Origin: JAZOTM01 sp045657625
GTDB taxonomy: Bacteria; Bacillota; Clostridia; Lachnospirales; Lachnospiraceae
Length of the DNA: 64,000 bases
NCBI GenBank assembly: GCA_045657625.1
Contig: JAZOTM010000015.1
Location: 15,975 to 79,974, forward strand
Reading direction: 5' to 3'
The position numbers and the translations under genes are program-made. This document shows positions 18,363-28,586 of the stretch, in pieces. Under the pieces are notes generated by a model, which saw only the letters and a list, made by a program, of their open reading frames with translations, ran no database searches and had not been told where the DNA came from. Positions within the stretch are counted from its first letter, which is position 1. Each line of letters opens with the position of its first letter.

Positions 18363-18995
18363 CTATAGAAATCCATGCTTTTGTAAAAATTCTTTAGTAA
18401 TCCCAGTCCTTTGCTGCATTTGATTTTTTACATATTTTCCTAGTACATCCCCCTCAACATTCAGTAAATCCCCCATTCTGCGTTCTCCCAAATTGGTTTC
18501 CTGTAACGTATGTGGAATCACCGATACCCAAAAGGAGGCAGGAAATACCTTGGCTATGGTTAAACTAATGCCATCCAAGGCTACCGATCCTTTTTCCACG
18601 ATCATATCTTTCAGTTTCGCCGGCGTTTCTATCTGAAACCAAACGGCATTTCCTTCTCGTTTCTTTTGCAAGAGCTTTCCGGTACCATCCACATGTCCCG
18701 TCACCATATGCCCTCCAAAACGGTCTCCGGCTTGCATAGCTCGCTCCAAATTGACTCCTTGGCCTTGCTTTAACAGACCTAAATTTGTCCGTCGCAGACT
18801 TTCTCCCATGACATCTGCAGAAAACGTATGCGCTGTAAAATCTTTTACTGTAAGACAAATGCCATTCACCGCAATGCTATCGCCTAAGCGCACATCTTGA
18901 AGTATCACATTTCCCCCAATCGTAAGTTCAAAGGCACCGGCATTTTGTTTTTTCCCTAAAAAAATTCCTTTTTCCTCAATCAATCCCGTAAACAT
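18363..18995 (-). CDS. ribE: Riboflavin synthase, alpha chain
   Basis: 210 residues from the ATG at 18995, giving the canonical [10 protein letters not shown] start. The two lumazine-binding repeats are at about 1-97 and 98-195, with [13 protein letters not shown] in the first and [13 protein letters not shown] in the second. It dismutates two ribityllumazines into riboflavin. It overlaps ribD by 16 bp, which indicates translational coupling. Confidence 0.97.
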   Translation of the reverse strand: MFTGLIEEKGIFLGKKQNAGAFELTIGGNVILQDVRLGDSIAVNGICLTVKDFTAHTFSADVMGESLRRTNLGLLKQGQGVNLERAMQAGDRFGGHMVTGHVDGTGKLLQKKREGNAVWFQIETPAKLKDMIVEKGSVALDGISLTIAKVFPASFWVSVIPHTLQETNLGERRMGDLLNVEGDVLGKYVKNQMQQRTGITKEFLQKHGFL

Positions 18996-20101
18996 GTCTC
19001 TTGCACCTCGCTTCGAATCAGGAGGTCCTCCCCCAACATTTTCATACTTCGTACTTTCAGACCATATGCATCCGCCGGCAGCGCCACTCCGGCACCTTCC
19101 AGTGGCGTTTTTCCGCCTCCTCCAAATAACTTTGGAGAAATATAACTGCATACTTCATCCACAATTCCTTCCTGCAAAGCCGATGCACTTAACGTGGCAC
19201 CGCCTTCTAGCAGAATGCTGTCTATCCCTTGATTGCCCAATTTTCCCATCACATCCTGCAGGTCCAAATGGTACCCCTTCCTTTTGCATAGCAATACTTG
19301 ACAGTGTTGTGCTTCATAAGGCTTCCATTTTTCCCTATTCTCTTCCGCTGTGAGTATGGTCGTCGGTACTTCTTTGGCCGTTCTCACCACGTAGGCATCC
19401 AAGGGCGTTCGTAAAGCTGTATCTGCCACAAAACGGTGAGGGCTCACACCGCCCAAAGTACGACAAGTCAACTGTGGATCATCGGTTAAAATGGTATTTA
19501 CTCCCACCAAAATTCCGGTCAGTTCATGCCGCAACTTATGCACATGTTCCCTGGCTTTTTCTCCGGTTATCCACTTTGAGGCGCCGGTCCGCGTGGATAT
19601 TTTCCCATCCAAGGTCATGGCATATTTCATACAAACAAATGGCGTTTTTCGTTGCATGTAAGTGGAAAATACACGAATCAAATCCTGACATGCTTCTTCA
19701 CAGATTCCCACCTCTACTTCTACGCCGGCTTCCTGCAAAATACGTATGCCCTTCCCTGCCACCAAAGGATTCACGTCGAGGCAGCCCACCACCACACGAC
19801 GAATCTTTTTTTCCAGAATAAATTCTGTACAAGGTGGCGTTTTTCCATAATGACAACAGGGCTCCAATGTCACATATAAAGTCGCTCCCGCAGGGTCCTC
19901 CTTGCACTGCAACAACGCATTTCTTTCCGCATGAAAATCCCCATATTTTTTGTGATATCCCGTACTAAGAATCACGCCATCCTTTACTACGACAGCGCCC
20001 ACCGGTGGATTCGGGGCCACATACCCTCGCCCTTTTTTCGCCTCTTGCAGGGCCAATTCCATAAAATAAATATCAGCTTCTTTTTGCTCCATTTCCTCCA
20101 C
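18980..20101 (-). CDS. ribD: Bifunctional deaminase/reductase for riboflavin synthesis
   Basis: 373 residues. The N-terminal cytidine-deaminase-like domain has the zinc motif HAERNAL and the PCCHYGKTPPC pair. The C-terminal reductase domain has MKYAMTLDGKISTRTG, GVNTILTDDPQLT and LEGGATLSASAL. It performs the second and third steps of the pathway. It is the first gene of the operon, reached only after the FMN riboswitch and two terminator hairpins. Confidence 0.97.
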   Translation of the reverse strand: MEEMEQKEADIYFMELALQEAKKGRGYVAPNPPVGAVVVKDGVILSTGYHKKYGDFHAERNALLQCKEDPAGATLYVTLEPCCHYGKTPPCTEFILEKKIRRVVVGCLDVNPLVAGKGIRILQEAGVEVEVGICEEACQDLIRVFSTYMQRKTPFVCMKYAMTLDGKISTRTGASKWITGEKAREHVHKLRHELTGILVGVNTILTDDPQLTCRTLGGVSPHRFVADTALRTPLDAYVVRTAKEVPTTILTAEENREKWKPYEAQHCQVLLCKRKGYHLDLQDVMGKLGNQGIDSILLEGGATLSASALQEGIVDEVCSYISPKLFGGGGKTPLEGAGVALPADAYGLKVRSMKMLGEDLLIRSEVQETCLRD

Positions 20102-20153
20102 TCCTCCATAAACAACCTTTGTGCAACAAAAAATAAAAAAAATTTTCTACTAC

Positions 20154-20187
20154 AAAAAAACCTTGAAGATCATCTTCAAGGTTTTTT
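20154..20187 (-). terminator. Second leader terminator before ribD
   Basis: A perfect stem (CCTTGAAGAT/ATCTTCAAGG around a single central base, 20161-20181) with an A run on one side and a T run on the other. On the minus strand it ends in six Ts. It lies between the riboswitch terminator and the ribD start, with no gene between them. Confidence 0.8.
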
Positions 20188-20232
20188 CCGGGATAACTAT
20201 AAATTTTGCTTCTACCATTCTCTCTGCAAAAG

Positions 20233-20265
20233 AAAAACCCCGAAATAGAAACTCTACTTCGGGGC
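20233..20265 (-). terminator. Terminator of the FMN riboswitch
   Basis: On the minus strand a GC-rich stem (GCCCCGAAGTAGA against TCTATTTCGGGG) is followed by a T run. It begins about 17 nt after the aptamer ends, the usual place for the expression platform of an FMN riboswitch in Firmicutes. Confidence 0.88.
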
Positions 20266-20281
20266 ATAATTTATCCACTCA

Positions 20282-20390
20282 CATCTTCTTTCATCCAGAC
20301 TATACTGTCGGCTTCGGAATCACACCGAATCATGCCTTACGGCTCGTGGGCTATACCACCGGTAGGGAATTACACCCTGCCCTGAAGATC
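20282..20390 (-). ncRNA. FMN riboswitch (RFN element)
   Basis: The minus strand carries the full set of RFN signatures in order: CAGGGTGTAATTCCCTACCG, GGTATAGCCCACGAGCC, GGTGTGATTCC, GCCGACAGTATAGTC and GGATGAAAGAAGATG. It controls the ribD-ribE-ribBA-ribH operon, most likely by transcription termination at the hairpins downstream. An exact -35 (TTGACA, 20430-20435) and a TAGAAT -10 (20407-20412), 17 bp apart, lie just upstream. Confidence 0.97.
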
Positions 20391-20406
20391 TATTCAATTT
20401 TCACAC

Positions 20407-20435
20407 ATTCTAGCCTATCTCTCAAACGCTGTCAA
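20407..20435 (-). promoter_or_regulatory. Promoter of the riboflavin operon
   Basis: TTGACA and TAGAAT separated by exactly 17 bp on the minus strand, about 17 bp upstream of the FMN aptamer. The -35 box abuts the stop codon of the chemoreceptor gene, so the operon has its own start. Confidence 0.85.
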
Positions 20436-22205
20436 CTACACAAAAGAAAACTTTTCGGTTGTTTCGCTTAACTGCTCTGTAACAGCGGTATTACGTTCAA
20501 TGGCTTCGGAAATCTTTTTAATCCCACCAACAATTTCCGTAGAGCTTTCAGCGGACTGCGAAATCGCTGCAGAACTTTCCTGTACGGAATCCGTAATCAT
20601 CTGCACGGATTCTACCATGGTTTCCATGATAGCCTTTAAGTTCTCTGCTTTTTCACTAAAGCTATTCAACATGATATCCATCACATCTGCTGTTAATTCG
20701 TACTTTTCTCCCGCTTCTACAAATTCATCGTAATCCCCAATGACGGTACCGTTGATGAATTCCAACGCATCCTGAGCATTCTTAGCCAAATTGCTTACCG
20801 CTTCTGTTACCTCGGCACTAATTGCTTGAATACGTCCAGCCGTTTCGCGGCTGCTTTCTGCTAAGGAACTGATTTCTGTAGCAACTACCGAGAAACCACG
20901 GCCTGCTTCTCCGGCTCTGGCTGCCTCAATGGAAGCATTCAAAGCCAATAAATTGGTACTCTTTGCAATATTTAAAATGACATTGGTCAATTCATTGATT
21001 TGGCTTACCTTCTCCGAATCCTGTACAGACTGTGATAACGATTCGGAAAGCAAGGCTACCTGATTGCCTGCATCTACTTTCTTTTGCAACACTTTTTTCT
21101 TTAAAATATCTGCTTCTGTCTTGATATCCGTTGCTGTTTCCGTACCAATGGCTGCTTCTTCTGCAATATCCTGTGAAGCATGACGTACTGCATCCACACT
21201 CTTATTGATGGTTTCTACCGTTCCTGCTACTGTTTCCATGCCGGCTGCCAATTCCTGCAATGCTGCGGAAGTATTGGAAACATTATCATCTGCCAAACGC
21301 AACTCTTCTGCCACTTCCAAGGAAGACTGTGTCAATACCAAAGAACCATCCTTTACATCTTTTAAAATACCCTGTAAAGTCTCAATAAAGCGGTTGATTC
21401 CCGTAGTGATAAAGAGCAATTCGGATTTTGTCTCTGTCTCTACTCTAGCGGTCAAATCTCCTTCTCTCGCCTCAATTTTGGCAATCATCGTATTCACTTC
21501 TTCACTAATGGAAAAGATTTTTTTCACAATCATCTTGTAACATACAAAGAAATTCACCAAGATCAAAAGTAAAATCAACACATTTCCAATCAATGCAGAA
21601 ACATCACCCTGTTGTGCTAAGGTTTTCATCATTTCCCCGGTACCTTCCGATACTGCAGAAATAATTTCCTCTAACACATCTGTCGCTTCGTAAATCTTAT
21701 TCTTCTGACTCAAGGCCTGATAGAAAAGGATATCGTATGCCGCCTCCTTGTCTCCATTGGCTGCTGTTTTCACTGCAGCATCCAAATAAGTACAGAGACT
21801 GTCATAACGACTTTCTATTTCTGTCAACTGTGCCTGAATTTCCGCATCATCAAATCCGGAAAAATCAGACTTCAGTGCTGCGATATCTTTCTCCACCGTA
21901 TCCTTATCTGTCTCTATTTTTTCCAAATACTCTTCTCTGGTTTTGGAAATATCGGATGAAACATAAGCGGTTCCATCATCATACAAAGCCATAACATCAC
22001 TTTTTAAATCCGATTCATCTGCGCTTAACTGAATCACAGATTGCAACATATCGCTGCTGGTGTCTGTAGCTGTATGCATGGCATGCATGACGAAAGTAAT
22101 GGCCAACACAAAGGCTACAAGCATCAAAATATTCATGACCAAAATTTGAAATAAGATTGAATGACTCTTCTTAATTTTCATTCCGGCATTTTTTACTCTT
22201 CCCAT
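20436..22205 (-). CDS. Methyl-accepting chemotaxis protein
   Basis: 589 residues behind an AAGGAGGG site. There is a first membrane helix at about 18-42, an extracellular helical-bundle sensor of about 160 residues, and a second helix at about 205-222. A HAMP-like linker and a long cytoplasmic coiled coil follow. The conserved hairpin tip reads [19 protein letters not shown], the CheA/CheW contact site. It implies a chemotaxis system, and so motility, elsewhere in the genome. No che or flagellar genes are adjacent and the ligand is unknown. Confidence 0.94.
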   Translation of the reverse strand: MGRVKNAGMKIKKSHSILFQILVMNILMLVAFVLAITFVMHAMHTATDTSSDMLQSVIQLSADESDLKSDVMALYDDGTAYVSSDISKTREEYLEKIETDKDTVEKDIAALKSDFSGFDDAEIQAQLTEIESRYDSLCTYLDAAVKTAANGDKEAAYDILFYQALSQKNKIYEATDVLEEIISAVSEGTGEMMKTLAQQGDVSALIGNVLILLLILVNFFVCYKMIVKKIFSISEEVNTMIAKIEAREGDLTARVETETKSELLFITTGINRFIETLQGILKDVKDGSLVLTQSSLEVAEELRLADDNVSNTSAALQELAAGMETVAGTVETINKSVDAVRHASQDIAEEAAIGTETATDIKTEADILKKKVLQKKVDAGNQVALLSESLSQSVQDSEKVSQINELTNVILNIAKSTNLLALNASIEAARAGEAGRGFSVVATEISSLAESSRETAGRIQAISAEVTEAVSNLAKNAQDALEFINGTVIGDYDEFVEAGEKYELTADVMDIMLNSFSEKAENLKAIMETMVESVQMITDSVQESSAAISQSAESSTEIVGGIKKISEAIERNTAVTEQLSETTEKFSFV

Positions 22206-22302
22206 GTTATTCCCTCCTTGGAAATATCCGAACTAGTTTTATTTTTAGTTATCGGCTCATCTTCCTGATTTCTTTAGGGATTTTTTATACTTTTTTTATT
22301 TT

Positions 22303-22953
22303 TTAAAATAATTTTTTAATATCCAATAAGCAATCACATTTTTGATATAGCTTTTGCGCCAATTCTTCATCCGGCTGTGTCAAATCCGGCACCATAATCA
22401 CATTGCATCCGGCTCCAAATGCACTGTTTACTCCGTTCGGGGAATCTTCTACCGCAAAAGTTTCCTCCGGCGATAATCCCAGTTTTTCACAAGCATATGC
22501 GTAAATATCCGGTGCCGGTTTCCCCAATTTCACCATATTGGCACAAATAATCTCATCAAAAGAATCAAATAAATCTATTTTTTCCAAATACCGCTTGGTT
22601 CTTTCGAACTCATTTGCTGTGGCAAGGGCTGTTAAAATCCCCTGTTCCCGCAACCAGGCCAAAATTTCCTTGGCTCCGGGCTTCAAGGGAATGCCCTGTT
22701 CCTTTACCATTTCCTCCACCAGTTTTTTTCGATATTCTCGTACTGCTGCATAGTCAAAATCTTCCCCAAACCATTGGCGAAAACGTTCCGGAGCAAAGGG
22801 ACGTCCCAAAGAACGCAGTTCTAAAGGCATCCAAGGCTCCGTATGATAGCCAAAATGTTCCAATGCTTCCGGCCATGCGGTTTGGTAGTACTTTTCCGTA
22901 TCTGTCAGGGTACCATCCAAATCAAAAATCACTGCTTTTATTGCTTTTTCCAT
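22303..22953 (-). CDS. HAD hydrolase, beta-phosphoglucomutase-like
   Basis: 216 residues from the ATG at 22953, placed 6 bp after AAGGATGG. Motif I is FDLDGTLTDTEKYY, motif II is LATANEFERTKRYL with Thr, motif III is KLGKPAPD and motif IV is VEDSPNGVNSA. These fit the beta-phosphoglucomutase/phosphatase branch of the HAD family. It follows a GH31 glycosidase by 15 bp, so it may act on a sugar phosphate from the same pathway. The exact substrate is not visible. Confidence 0.88.
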   Translation of the reverse strand: MEKAIKAVIFDLDGTLTDTEKYYQTAWPEALEHFGYHTEPWMPLELRSLGRPFAPERFRQWFGEDFDYAAVREYRKKLVEEMVKEQGIPLKPGAKEILAWLREQGILTALATANEFERTKRYLEKIDLFDSFDEIICANMVKLGKPAPDIYAYACEKLGLSPEETFAVEDSPNGVNSAFGAGCNVIMVPDLTQPDEELAQKLYQKCDCLLDIKKLF

Positions 22954-22968
22954 ATCCATCCTTCTTTC

Positions 22969-24954
22969 TTACTTCACCGGAGTCACTCCATCATCCATAT
23001 AGTATTCATACTCCTCCGGAGAACCGCCGAAAGAGAAATACTTTAATGCGTGGAAATCCAATTCCTGTACATGACGTTTCGGTGTGGTATAAGGCAAAAC
23101 GTGTCCTTCACGCAAAAATACCGGGACCTCATTTAATGCCACCGAAATGTAGTGATCACCTGCCTCTAATATTTCTTCATCATAATCCTCAATACTACGG
23201 AATTTCAAGAATTTCATTCTTTCCGGCAAATAAACATATCTTCCGGTTTTATTCTGTTCATAAACCGGTGCCAACATCAAGCTTTCTCCCAACAGAATCT
23301 GGTCTTCAATTTCCTTGCATCTTTCATCCTCTCGATAATCAAAGGCCATGGGTTTCATATACATCTCATACTTTGTCGCAGCTTTCATGAACTCTGAATA
23401 AAGATAAGGCAAAAAGGCATAACGCAATTCTACAATCTTTTTAAAATCCTGTATTCTCTCAAACTGATACAATTCCTGTTCCCTGGTTCCAAGGGCAGAA
23501 TGATTGCGGAATAACGGTGTAAAAATACCAAAGGCAATCCAACGCAACACCAAATCCTCTGTGGTATCACTGCCAAATCCACCAATATCTGCACCACTAT
23601 ACAAAAATCCTGTCATACTTAAAGACGGCATCTGCTTCACATTCAACAGCAAATGACTCCACCAGGAAGTATTATCTCCGGTCCAAATACCGCCATAACG
23701 ATGCATGCCGGTATAGGAAGAACGAGAAAACAATAAAATTCTTTTATCCGGACAATTCCGTGCAAAGGCTTCGCCTGCCGACTTTGTCATGTAAAAACCA
23801 TAGAGATTGTGTACCTTGTCATGACGTACCCTCATCCCATGAAACTGATGATAAAAGCGTTTATAATCCTCTGCATTATTGGAAATGGTTTCGACTAGTC
23901 CTTTGAACTGGAAAAATCCCCAAATATCCAATTCCTGTTTTTCCATTTCCTTAATATCTCGAAAAACCTCCTTTAAATGCTCCTCAGTATAGAAAATTGC
24001 CGGTTCATTCATATCATTCCAAAAGCCTTCGATTCCCATATCCGTCAAAATCTGATACTGATCTCCAAACCATTTTGCTGCTTCCTCGTTTAAGAAATCC
24101 GGAAAATGTACCTTCCCCGGCCAAACTGCAGCCACTAAATCCGTACCATCTTCTTTTTTGCAAAAATAATCCGCTTTGACGCCTTCTTCATAAATGTCAT
24201 AGCCCTTTTCCATTTTGACCCCTGCATCAATAATCGGAATCAAACGAATGCCTTTTTCCTTCATTTCTGATACAAAGGTAGGGAACTGCGGAAAACGTTC
24301 CGGGTTTACGGTAAAGTCCTTGAAATCCTGCATATAATCAATATCCATATAAATCATATCCAGCGGAATCTCTGCCTTTGCATAAGACTCCTCTACCTTA
24401 CGGATGTCTTCCTGATTCTTATACCCCCACCGGCTTTGTCCAAATCCAAAGGCCCAAATAGGTGGAATATAGCTTCGACCAATCAATTCTCGAAAACGAT
24501 GAACAATTTCCACCGGAGTCTCTCCTTGAATTTCGTAAAAATCGAAATCAAAATCTTCAAATTCCAAACGCAATTCCTCTGCCTGACTATATCCAATATC
24601 AAAGGTTAATTTCCCCGGGTAATCGATAAAATACCCGATGCAAGTTGAGCCTCGATCTAACAATAAAAAGTTTTGAGACGCATACAAAGAACGTTTTCCC
24701 TCTTCGTGACGTGGCTCATCCGAATTGTTGCTGATATAAATCCATCCACGTTTGTTGATTCCTCTCACCGTTTCTCCCAAACCATATACCATGGTTTTTT
24801 CTTCTAAAGGAATCCACATTTCCCTTGTATCCCCAGAAACGACCCACTCCTTTGGCATGTCATCCTGCACTTTTACCGTTTCCTTATCTTTTTCCAAAAG
24901 TGCCCCGGTTTCCATTGGTTTTCCAAATACATATCGTTTTATAAAATCTCCCAT
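22969..24954 (-). CDS. GH31 alpha-glycosidase
   Basis: 661 residues from the ATG at 24954, which has a GGAGG site 6 bp upstream. The GH31 nucleophile lies in GFWNDMNEPAIF and the later GADIGGFGSDTTEDLVLRW region matches the family. The substrate-pocket segment DMIYMDIDYMQDFKDFTVNP is typical of alpha-glucosidases and alpha-xylosidases. There is no signal peptide, so it acts on imported oligosaccharides. It lies downstream of the ABC transporter but behind a terminator. It is unlike the YihQ-type GH31 at 4.4 kb. Confidence 0.9.
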   Translation of the reverse strand: MGDFIKRYVFGKPMETGALLEKDKETVKVQDDMPKEWVVSGDTREMWIPLEEKTMVYGLGETVRGINKRGWIYISNNSDEPRHEEGKRSLYASQNFLLLDRGSTCIGYFIDYPGKLTFDIGYSQAEELRLEFEDFDFDFYEIQGETPVEIVHRFRELIGRSYIPPIWAFGFGQSRWGYKNQEDIRKVEESYAKAEIPLDMIYMDIDYMQDFKDFTVNPERFPQFPTFVSEMKEKGIRLIPIIDAGVKMEKGYDIYEEGVKADYFCKKEDGTDLVAAVWPGKVHFPDFLNEEAAKWFGDQYQILTDMGIEGFWNDMNEPAIFYTEEHLKEVFRDIKEMEKQELDIWGFFQFKGLVETISNNAEDYKRFYHQFHGMRVRHDKVHNLYGFYMTKSAGEAFARNCPDKRILLFSRSSYTGMHRYGGIWTGDNTSWWSHLLLNVKQMPSLSMTGFLYSGADIGGFGSDTTEDLVLRWIAFGIFTPLFRNHSALGTREQELYQFERIQDFKKIVELRYAFLPYLYSEFMKAATKYEMYMKPMAFDYREDERCKEIEDQILLGESLMLAPVYEQNKTGRYVYLPERMKFLKFRSIEDYDEEILEAGDHYISVALNEVPVFLREGHVLPYTTPKRHVQELDFHALKYFSFGGSPEEYEYYMDDGVTPVK

Positions 24955-25033
24955 AGTTTCCTCCATCCACGTTTTTTCGTAAATTATCGTAACTTCCCCT
25001 CTAGTATAAATGCTTTTCTATCGACTGAAAAGA

Positions 25034-25075
25034 AAAAAATAGGACTTAGAGAAAATTCCCTAAGTCCCATACTTC
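25034..25075 (-). terminator. Terminator after the sugar ABC operon
   Basis: A stem GGACTTAG/CTAAGTCC (25042-25049 with 25060-25067). On the minus strand it is followed by ATTTTTTTC. It separates the transporter operon from the GH31-HAD pair, which may depend on read-through or on an own promoter. Confidence 0.85.
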
Positions 25076-26035
25076 TTATTTTACAATCATACCTGTCTTT
25101 CGATCCGCAAAGACACCTACCAATAATAAGAAAATAATTCCCAATAACAACTGCTGCATCTGAGAAGTCAGTCCCATCATAACCAAACCGGAGGACAATA
25201 TTTTATAAATCAATACGCCTACCAAGATATTATAAAAATGCACCTTAGAACCGCCATTTACCGACATACCGCCCAATACTAAGGCAATCATGATTTGGGT
25301 TTCCAACTGATTTCCTGCTGTTGAAGTGACAGAGCCAACCTTTACGGAATTAATAAATGCAGCCAGCCCGGTGATACAACCTGCGGCAATATACACCAAA
25401 ATCTTCGTTTTTTCCACACGAATACCTGCATATCTGGAGGCGGTCTCTCCTGCACCAATCGCCTTCAATCTTGCCCCCAATCCGGTGAATTGAAATACCA
25501 AAAATACCACCAATAAAATGATAACGGTAAAAGTCAAATTAAAGGATAAGGTATTGTATTTGGAAATATCTGAAACCGCATATACCGGTGACTTGGTGGT
25601 AAAATATGCACACAAACCGCGTAGCAAATACATATTACAAATCGTAACAATAAAACTTGTAATTTTCCGTTTCACATTGAAATACCCATTGACGAATCCA
25701 ATGATTCCACCGGTCACAACGCCTCCCAGAATTGCCAATACAATGTTGTAATTTGACAAGTAGCAAATCACAATAGAGCATACCCCCAACATGGAACCTT
25801 GAGAAAAATCCAATCCGCCCATGGTCATAACCAGGAAAACACCGGTGGATGCAATCATCAACATATAGGTCTGACTCAATAACAATTTAATGTTATTGGC
25901 CGCAAAAATTCTTCCCTTTGTCAAAATATAAAACAGAACGCACACCAAAACAAACATAACCAAAGGGGCAATCGCTCTGATTTTTGGATGATCCATAAAG
26001 GATAAACCCTTATTTATTCTCTTCTTCTCTTCCAT
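25076..26035 (-). CDS. Sugar ABC transporter permease (RbsC-like), second copy
   Basis: 319 residues with about eight to ten helices and the family segment TMGGLDFSQGSMLGV and GAGETASRYAGIRVEKTKIL, the loop that contacts the ATPase. It belongs to the BPD_transp_2 (RbsC/XylH) family. It differs clearly in sequence from the other permease of this operon at 27.6 kb, so a heterodimeric channel is likely. It starts 11 bp after the ATPase gene. Confidence 0.92.
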   Translation of the reverse strand: MEEKKRINKGLSFMDHPKIRAIAPLVMFVLVCVLFYILTKGRIFAANNIKLLLSQTYMLMIASTGVFLVMTMGGLDFSQGSMLGVCSIVICYLSNYNIVLAILGGVVTGGIIGFVNGYFNVKRKITSFIVTICNMYLLRGLCAYFTTKSPVYAVSDISKYNTLSFNLTFTVIILLVVFLVFQFTGLGARLKAIGAGETASRYAGIRVEKTKILVYIAAGCITGLAAFINSVKVGSVTSTAGNQLETQIMIALVLGGMSVNGGSKVHFYNILVGVLIYKILSSGLVMMGLTSQMQQLLLGIIFLLLVGVFADRKTGMIVK

Positions 26036-26046
26036 ACAATCCCCCT

Positions 26047-27543
26047 CTATACCATTTGTTCAATCAAGTCTTCATCTGTTAAGGTTTCCGAACGAAGGAA
26101 TTCGCCCTGTAGGGCGCCATCCTTCATAATCAAAATCCGGTCGGACATACCCAAGAGCTCCATTATTTCCTCAGAAATCATAATGATGGATTTTCCACTT
26201 TTTCTCATTTCATCCATACGCGCATAAATATCTGCTTTTACCTTAATATCAATGCCTCGCGTAGGCGAATCCAAAATAATAATGTCCGAATCCAAACCAA
26301 TCCAACGAGCCAACACCACTTTCTGCTTATTTCCTCCGGATAACGCAGATGTAAATTGATGTACGCTCTCCATTTTTGTGCTCATTTGCTTCGCATATTT
26401 TTCTGCAAAACTCGTCATATCCCGTCCACGCAAAATATGATTTCGTTTTAAATTTTCCAAAGACGGTAAACAAATATTGTCTCGAATGGTATCGTTGATA
26501 ACCAAAGATTCGTTGTCTCTATCCTTAGAAGCATATGCAATGCTGTTTTTGATTGCCGTCGGAATATCCTTAATCTCGGTTCCGTTTGCCACGACTACCC
26601 TGCCTTTTCTGTCATAGGAAGCCCCAAACAAAGCCTTTCCCACTTCATGCATGCCACATTCCGACAAACCTCCAATTCCAAGAATCTCTCCCTTATGCAA
26701 TTCCAAACTGAAATCCTTGAGTTCTCCCGGCACGGAGATATGCTCTGCCCGCAGCACCACTTCCTTAGAAATGGCTTCTCCATAATCCGTGCGATAATAA
26801 TTTCCACTCATTTCACGACCCACCATTAGTTTCCGCAAATCATCTACGGTGGTGCCCTGTGCCGAAACCGTATCAATCAAAACCCCATCTCGTAAAACAC
26901 TGATGGAATCCGATTGCTCCAATACTTCTTCCAAATCATGCGAAATAAAAATGACGCAATTTCCCATTTCTTTCATTTTCTCCATCACTTTGAAAAGTTC
27001 CGCACGACCTTCGTGTCCTAGTGCAGTAGTGGTCTCATCCACGACAAGCACCTTAGGATTAAAATGAGTCGATTTTACGATTTCAATCAGTTTTCTTTCC
27101 TCAAAATTATAAGTATCTATGACTGCCGTTGCATCAATTTGCGTAAATCCATAATCATTTAACAGCTCCTGTGCTTTTTTATTCATTGCATTGGTATGTT
27201 TAATTCCATGGGAAATAAAATCATCTTCTTTTCCCAGGAAAATATTTTCAGCTACCGTAAGTCCCGATAAAGTACCTACTTCCTGTACGATAATGGCAAT
27301 CCCTTGGCGATTGGCTTCCACCTGATTTTGCGGATGGATTTCTTGCCCCTCCAGGAAAAATTTTCCATGTTCTTTGGTATATATTCCGGTCAACATAGAA
27401 GTGAATGTAGACTTTCCGGAACCATTTTCTCCAATCAATGCGTGAATCTCACCTTTATAAAAATCCAGACTCACATGATTGACTGCATGGGTAATTCCAA
27501 ATTGTTTATCAATATCTTCTGCATGTAATAATAACTCTGCCAT
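26047..27543 (-). CDS. Sugar ABC transporter ATP-binding protein (RbsA/MglA-like)
   Basis: 498 residues, two fused nucleotide-binding domains. The first has Walker A GENGSGKST and Walker B LVVDE, but its signature is degenerate (YNFEERK replaces LSxGQ). The second lacks Walker A (GGLSECGMHE) and keeps the signature LSGGNKQK with Walker B IIILDSP. Such asymmetry is usual for carbohydrate uptake ATPases of the RbsA type. It sits between the two permease genes of the operon. Confidence 0.94.
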   Translation of the reverse strand: MAELLLHAEDIDKQFGITHAVNHVSLDFYKGEIHALIGENGSGKSTFTSMLTGIYTKEHGKFFLEGQEIHPQNQVEANRQGIAIIVQEVGTLSGLTVAENIFLGKEDDFISHGIKHTNAMNKKAQELLNDYGFTQIDATAVIDTYNFEERKLIEIVKSTHFNPKVLVVDETTTALGHEGRAELFKVMEKMKEMGNCVIFISHDLEEVLEQSDSISVLRDGVLIDTVSAQGTTVDDLRKLMVGREMSGNYYRTDYGEAISKEVVLRAEHISVPGELKDFSLELHKGEILGIGGLSECGMHEVGKALFGASYDRKGRVVVANGTEIKDIPTAIKNSIAYASKDRDNESLVINDTIRDNICLPSLENLKRNHILRGRDMTSFAEKYAKQMSTKMESVHQFTSALSGGNKQKVVLARWIGLDSDIIILDSPTRGIDIKVKADIYARMDEMRKSGKSIIMISEEIMELLGMSDRILIMKDGALQGEFLRSETLTDEDLIEQMV

Positions 27544-27553
27544 ACCCTTCTCC

Positions 27554-28498
27554 TTATTTTACAACTGCACCCTTTACAGGCTTAGTGGTTAATGTCACGA
27601 TGGCAAGTAATGCCAAACCGGTAATAATATTCTGTACTGTAGTCGGAGCACCCAGTGCCACAAACCCATTAAACATAAAGGAAATAATAATTTCCCCAAC
27701 TACAATTGCAATCACCGGATGTCCATACTTTTTAAACGCCAGACCAAAAAAGGTTCCCATCAGCGGTGTAAAGTTTCTGGACATGGAAGCCAAATTCGAT
27801 GCGGATGTCATAGAAGTTCCGTAACTAATAGTCAAAATACTTTGAATTCCTACAAAAAATCCACATAAGGTAAAGGCCAAAATCTTATATTTTTTTACGT
27901 TGACACCCATATTCTGTGCCACGACTTCATTGGTTCCTATGGCATAAGCATAGGTTCCCATCTTTGTATATTTCAGAATAAATCCACATATAAAATATGC
28001 AGAGAAGGCAATTACCACGTTCCATGGATAATCACCAAATGCTCTGTAATCAATAGACAGAACGGACTCTTTTCCGTTTGCCACAAAAATGCCCAAAGCC
28101 TCATAAGCCAAAGATAAACCTACCGTAACAATCAAGGATGAAATCTGTAATTTCATGTAAACCAATCCATTGATCACCCCCATACAGGTACCACTGATAA
28201 TCGGTGCAATAATCAAACCTGCATAACCAAAATGTTTGCTGGCTGTTACGGCAATTACGGAGGACAATACGATGTTTGCACCAACACTCATATCAAAAGG
28301 ACCCATCACGCAGATAAAATATAATCCACATCCTCCAATTGCATAAATAAAAGCGGTTTTGATATAAGTTAAAACTTTACTGTATGAGCCAAAGGTATCC
28401 GGTGCCAATATTTTAAAAACAGCCCAAAATAAAATTGTCATCAGGGCCAGAAGCACAATCCCATACCACTGGCTCTCCCGCATTTTTTTTATATTCAT
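27554..28498 (-). CDS. Sugar ABC transporter permease (RbsC-like), first copy
   Basis: 314 residues from the ATG at 28498; the upstream extension of the frame runs through a terminator-like hairpin and has no ribosome site. It has about nine helices with GPFDMSVGANIVLSS and GTNEVVAQNMGVNVKKYKIL, the conserved permease regions of the BPD_transp_2 family. It lies downstream of the binding-protein gene and upstream of the ATPase. Confidence 0.92.
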   Translation of the reverse strand: MNIKKMRESQWYGIVLLALMTILFWAVFKILAPDTFGSYSKVLTYIKTAFIYAIGGCGLYFICVMGPFDMSVGANIVLSSVIAVTASKHFGYAGLIIAPIISGTCMGVINGLVYMKLQISSLIVTVGLSLAYEALGIFVANGKESVLSIDYRAFGDYPWNVVIAFSAYFICGFILKYTKMGTYAYAIGTNEVVAQNMGVNVKKYKILAFTLCGFFVGIQSILTISYGTSMTSASNLASMSRNFTPLMGTFFGLAFKKYGHPVIAIVVGEIIISFMFNGFVALGAPTTVQNIITGLALLAIVTLTTKPVKGAVVK

Positions 28499-28526
28499 GA
28501 TTCGCTTCTCCTCGTGTCGAATTAAA

Positions 28527-28571
28527 AAACAGTGCCATGCACCACGGATGGCTGGACGCAGGGCACTGTTT
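28527..28571 (-). terminator. Intra-operon hairpin between binding protein and permease
   Basis: A 10-bp stem (AAACAGTGCC/GGCACTGTTT) followed on the minus strand by a run of six Ts. It lies after the binding-protein gene and before the permease ribosome site. Such hairpins often give partial termination or mRNA protection so that more binding protein than permease is made. Confidence 0.75.
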
Positions 28572-28586
28572 CTCATGTGTTCTCTC

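Noticed and set aside
22614..23390. A 258-codon plus-strand open frame
   Set aside because: It lies opposite the HAD and GH31 genes, has low-complexity Pro/Ser/His-rich composition and no ribosome site; it is a shadow of real minus-strand genes.
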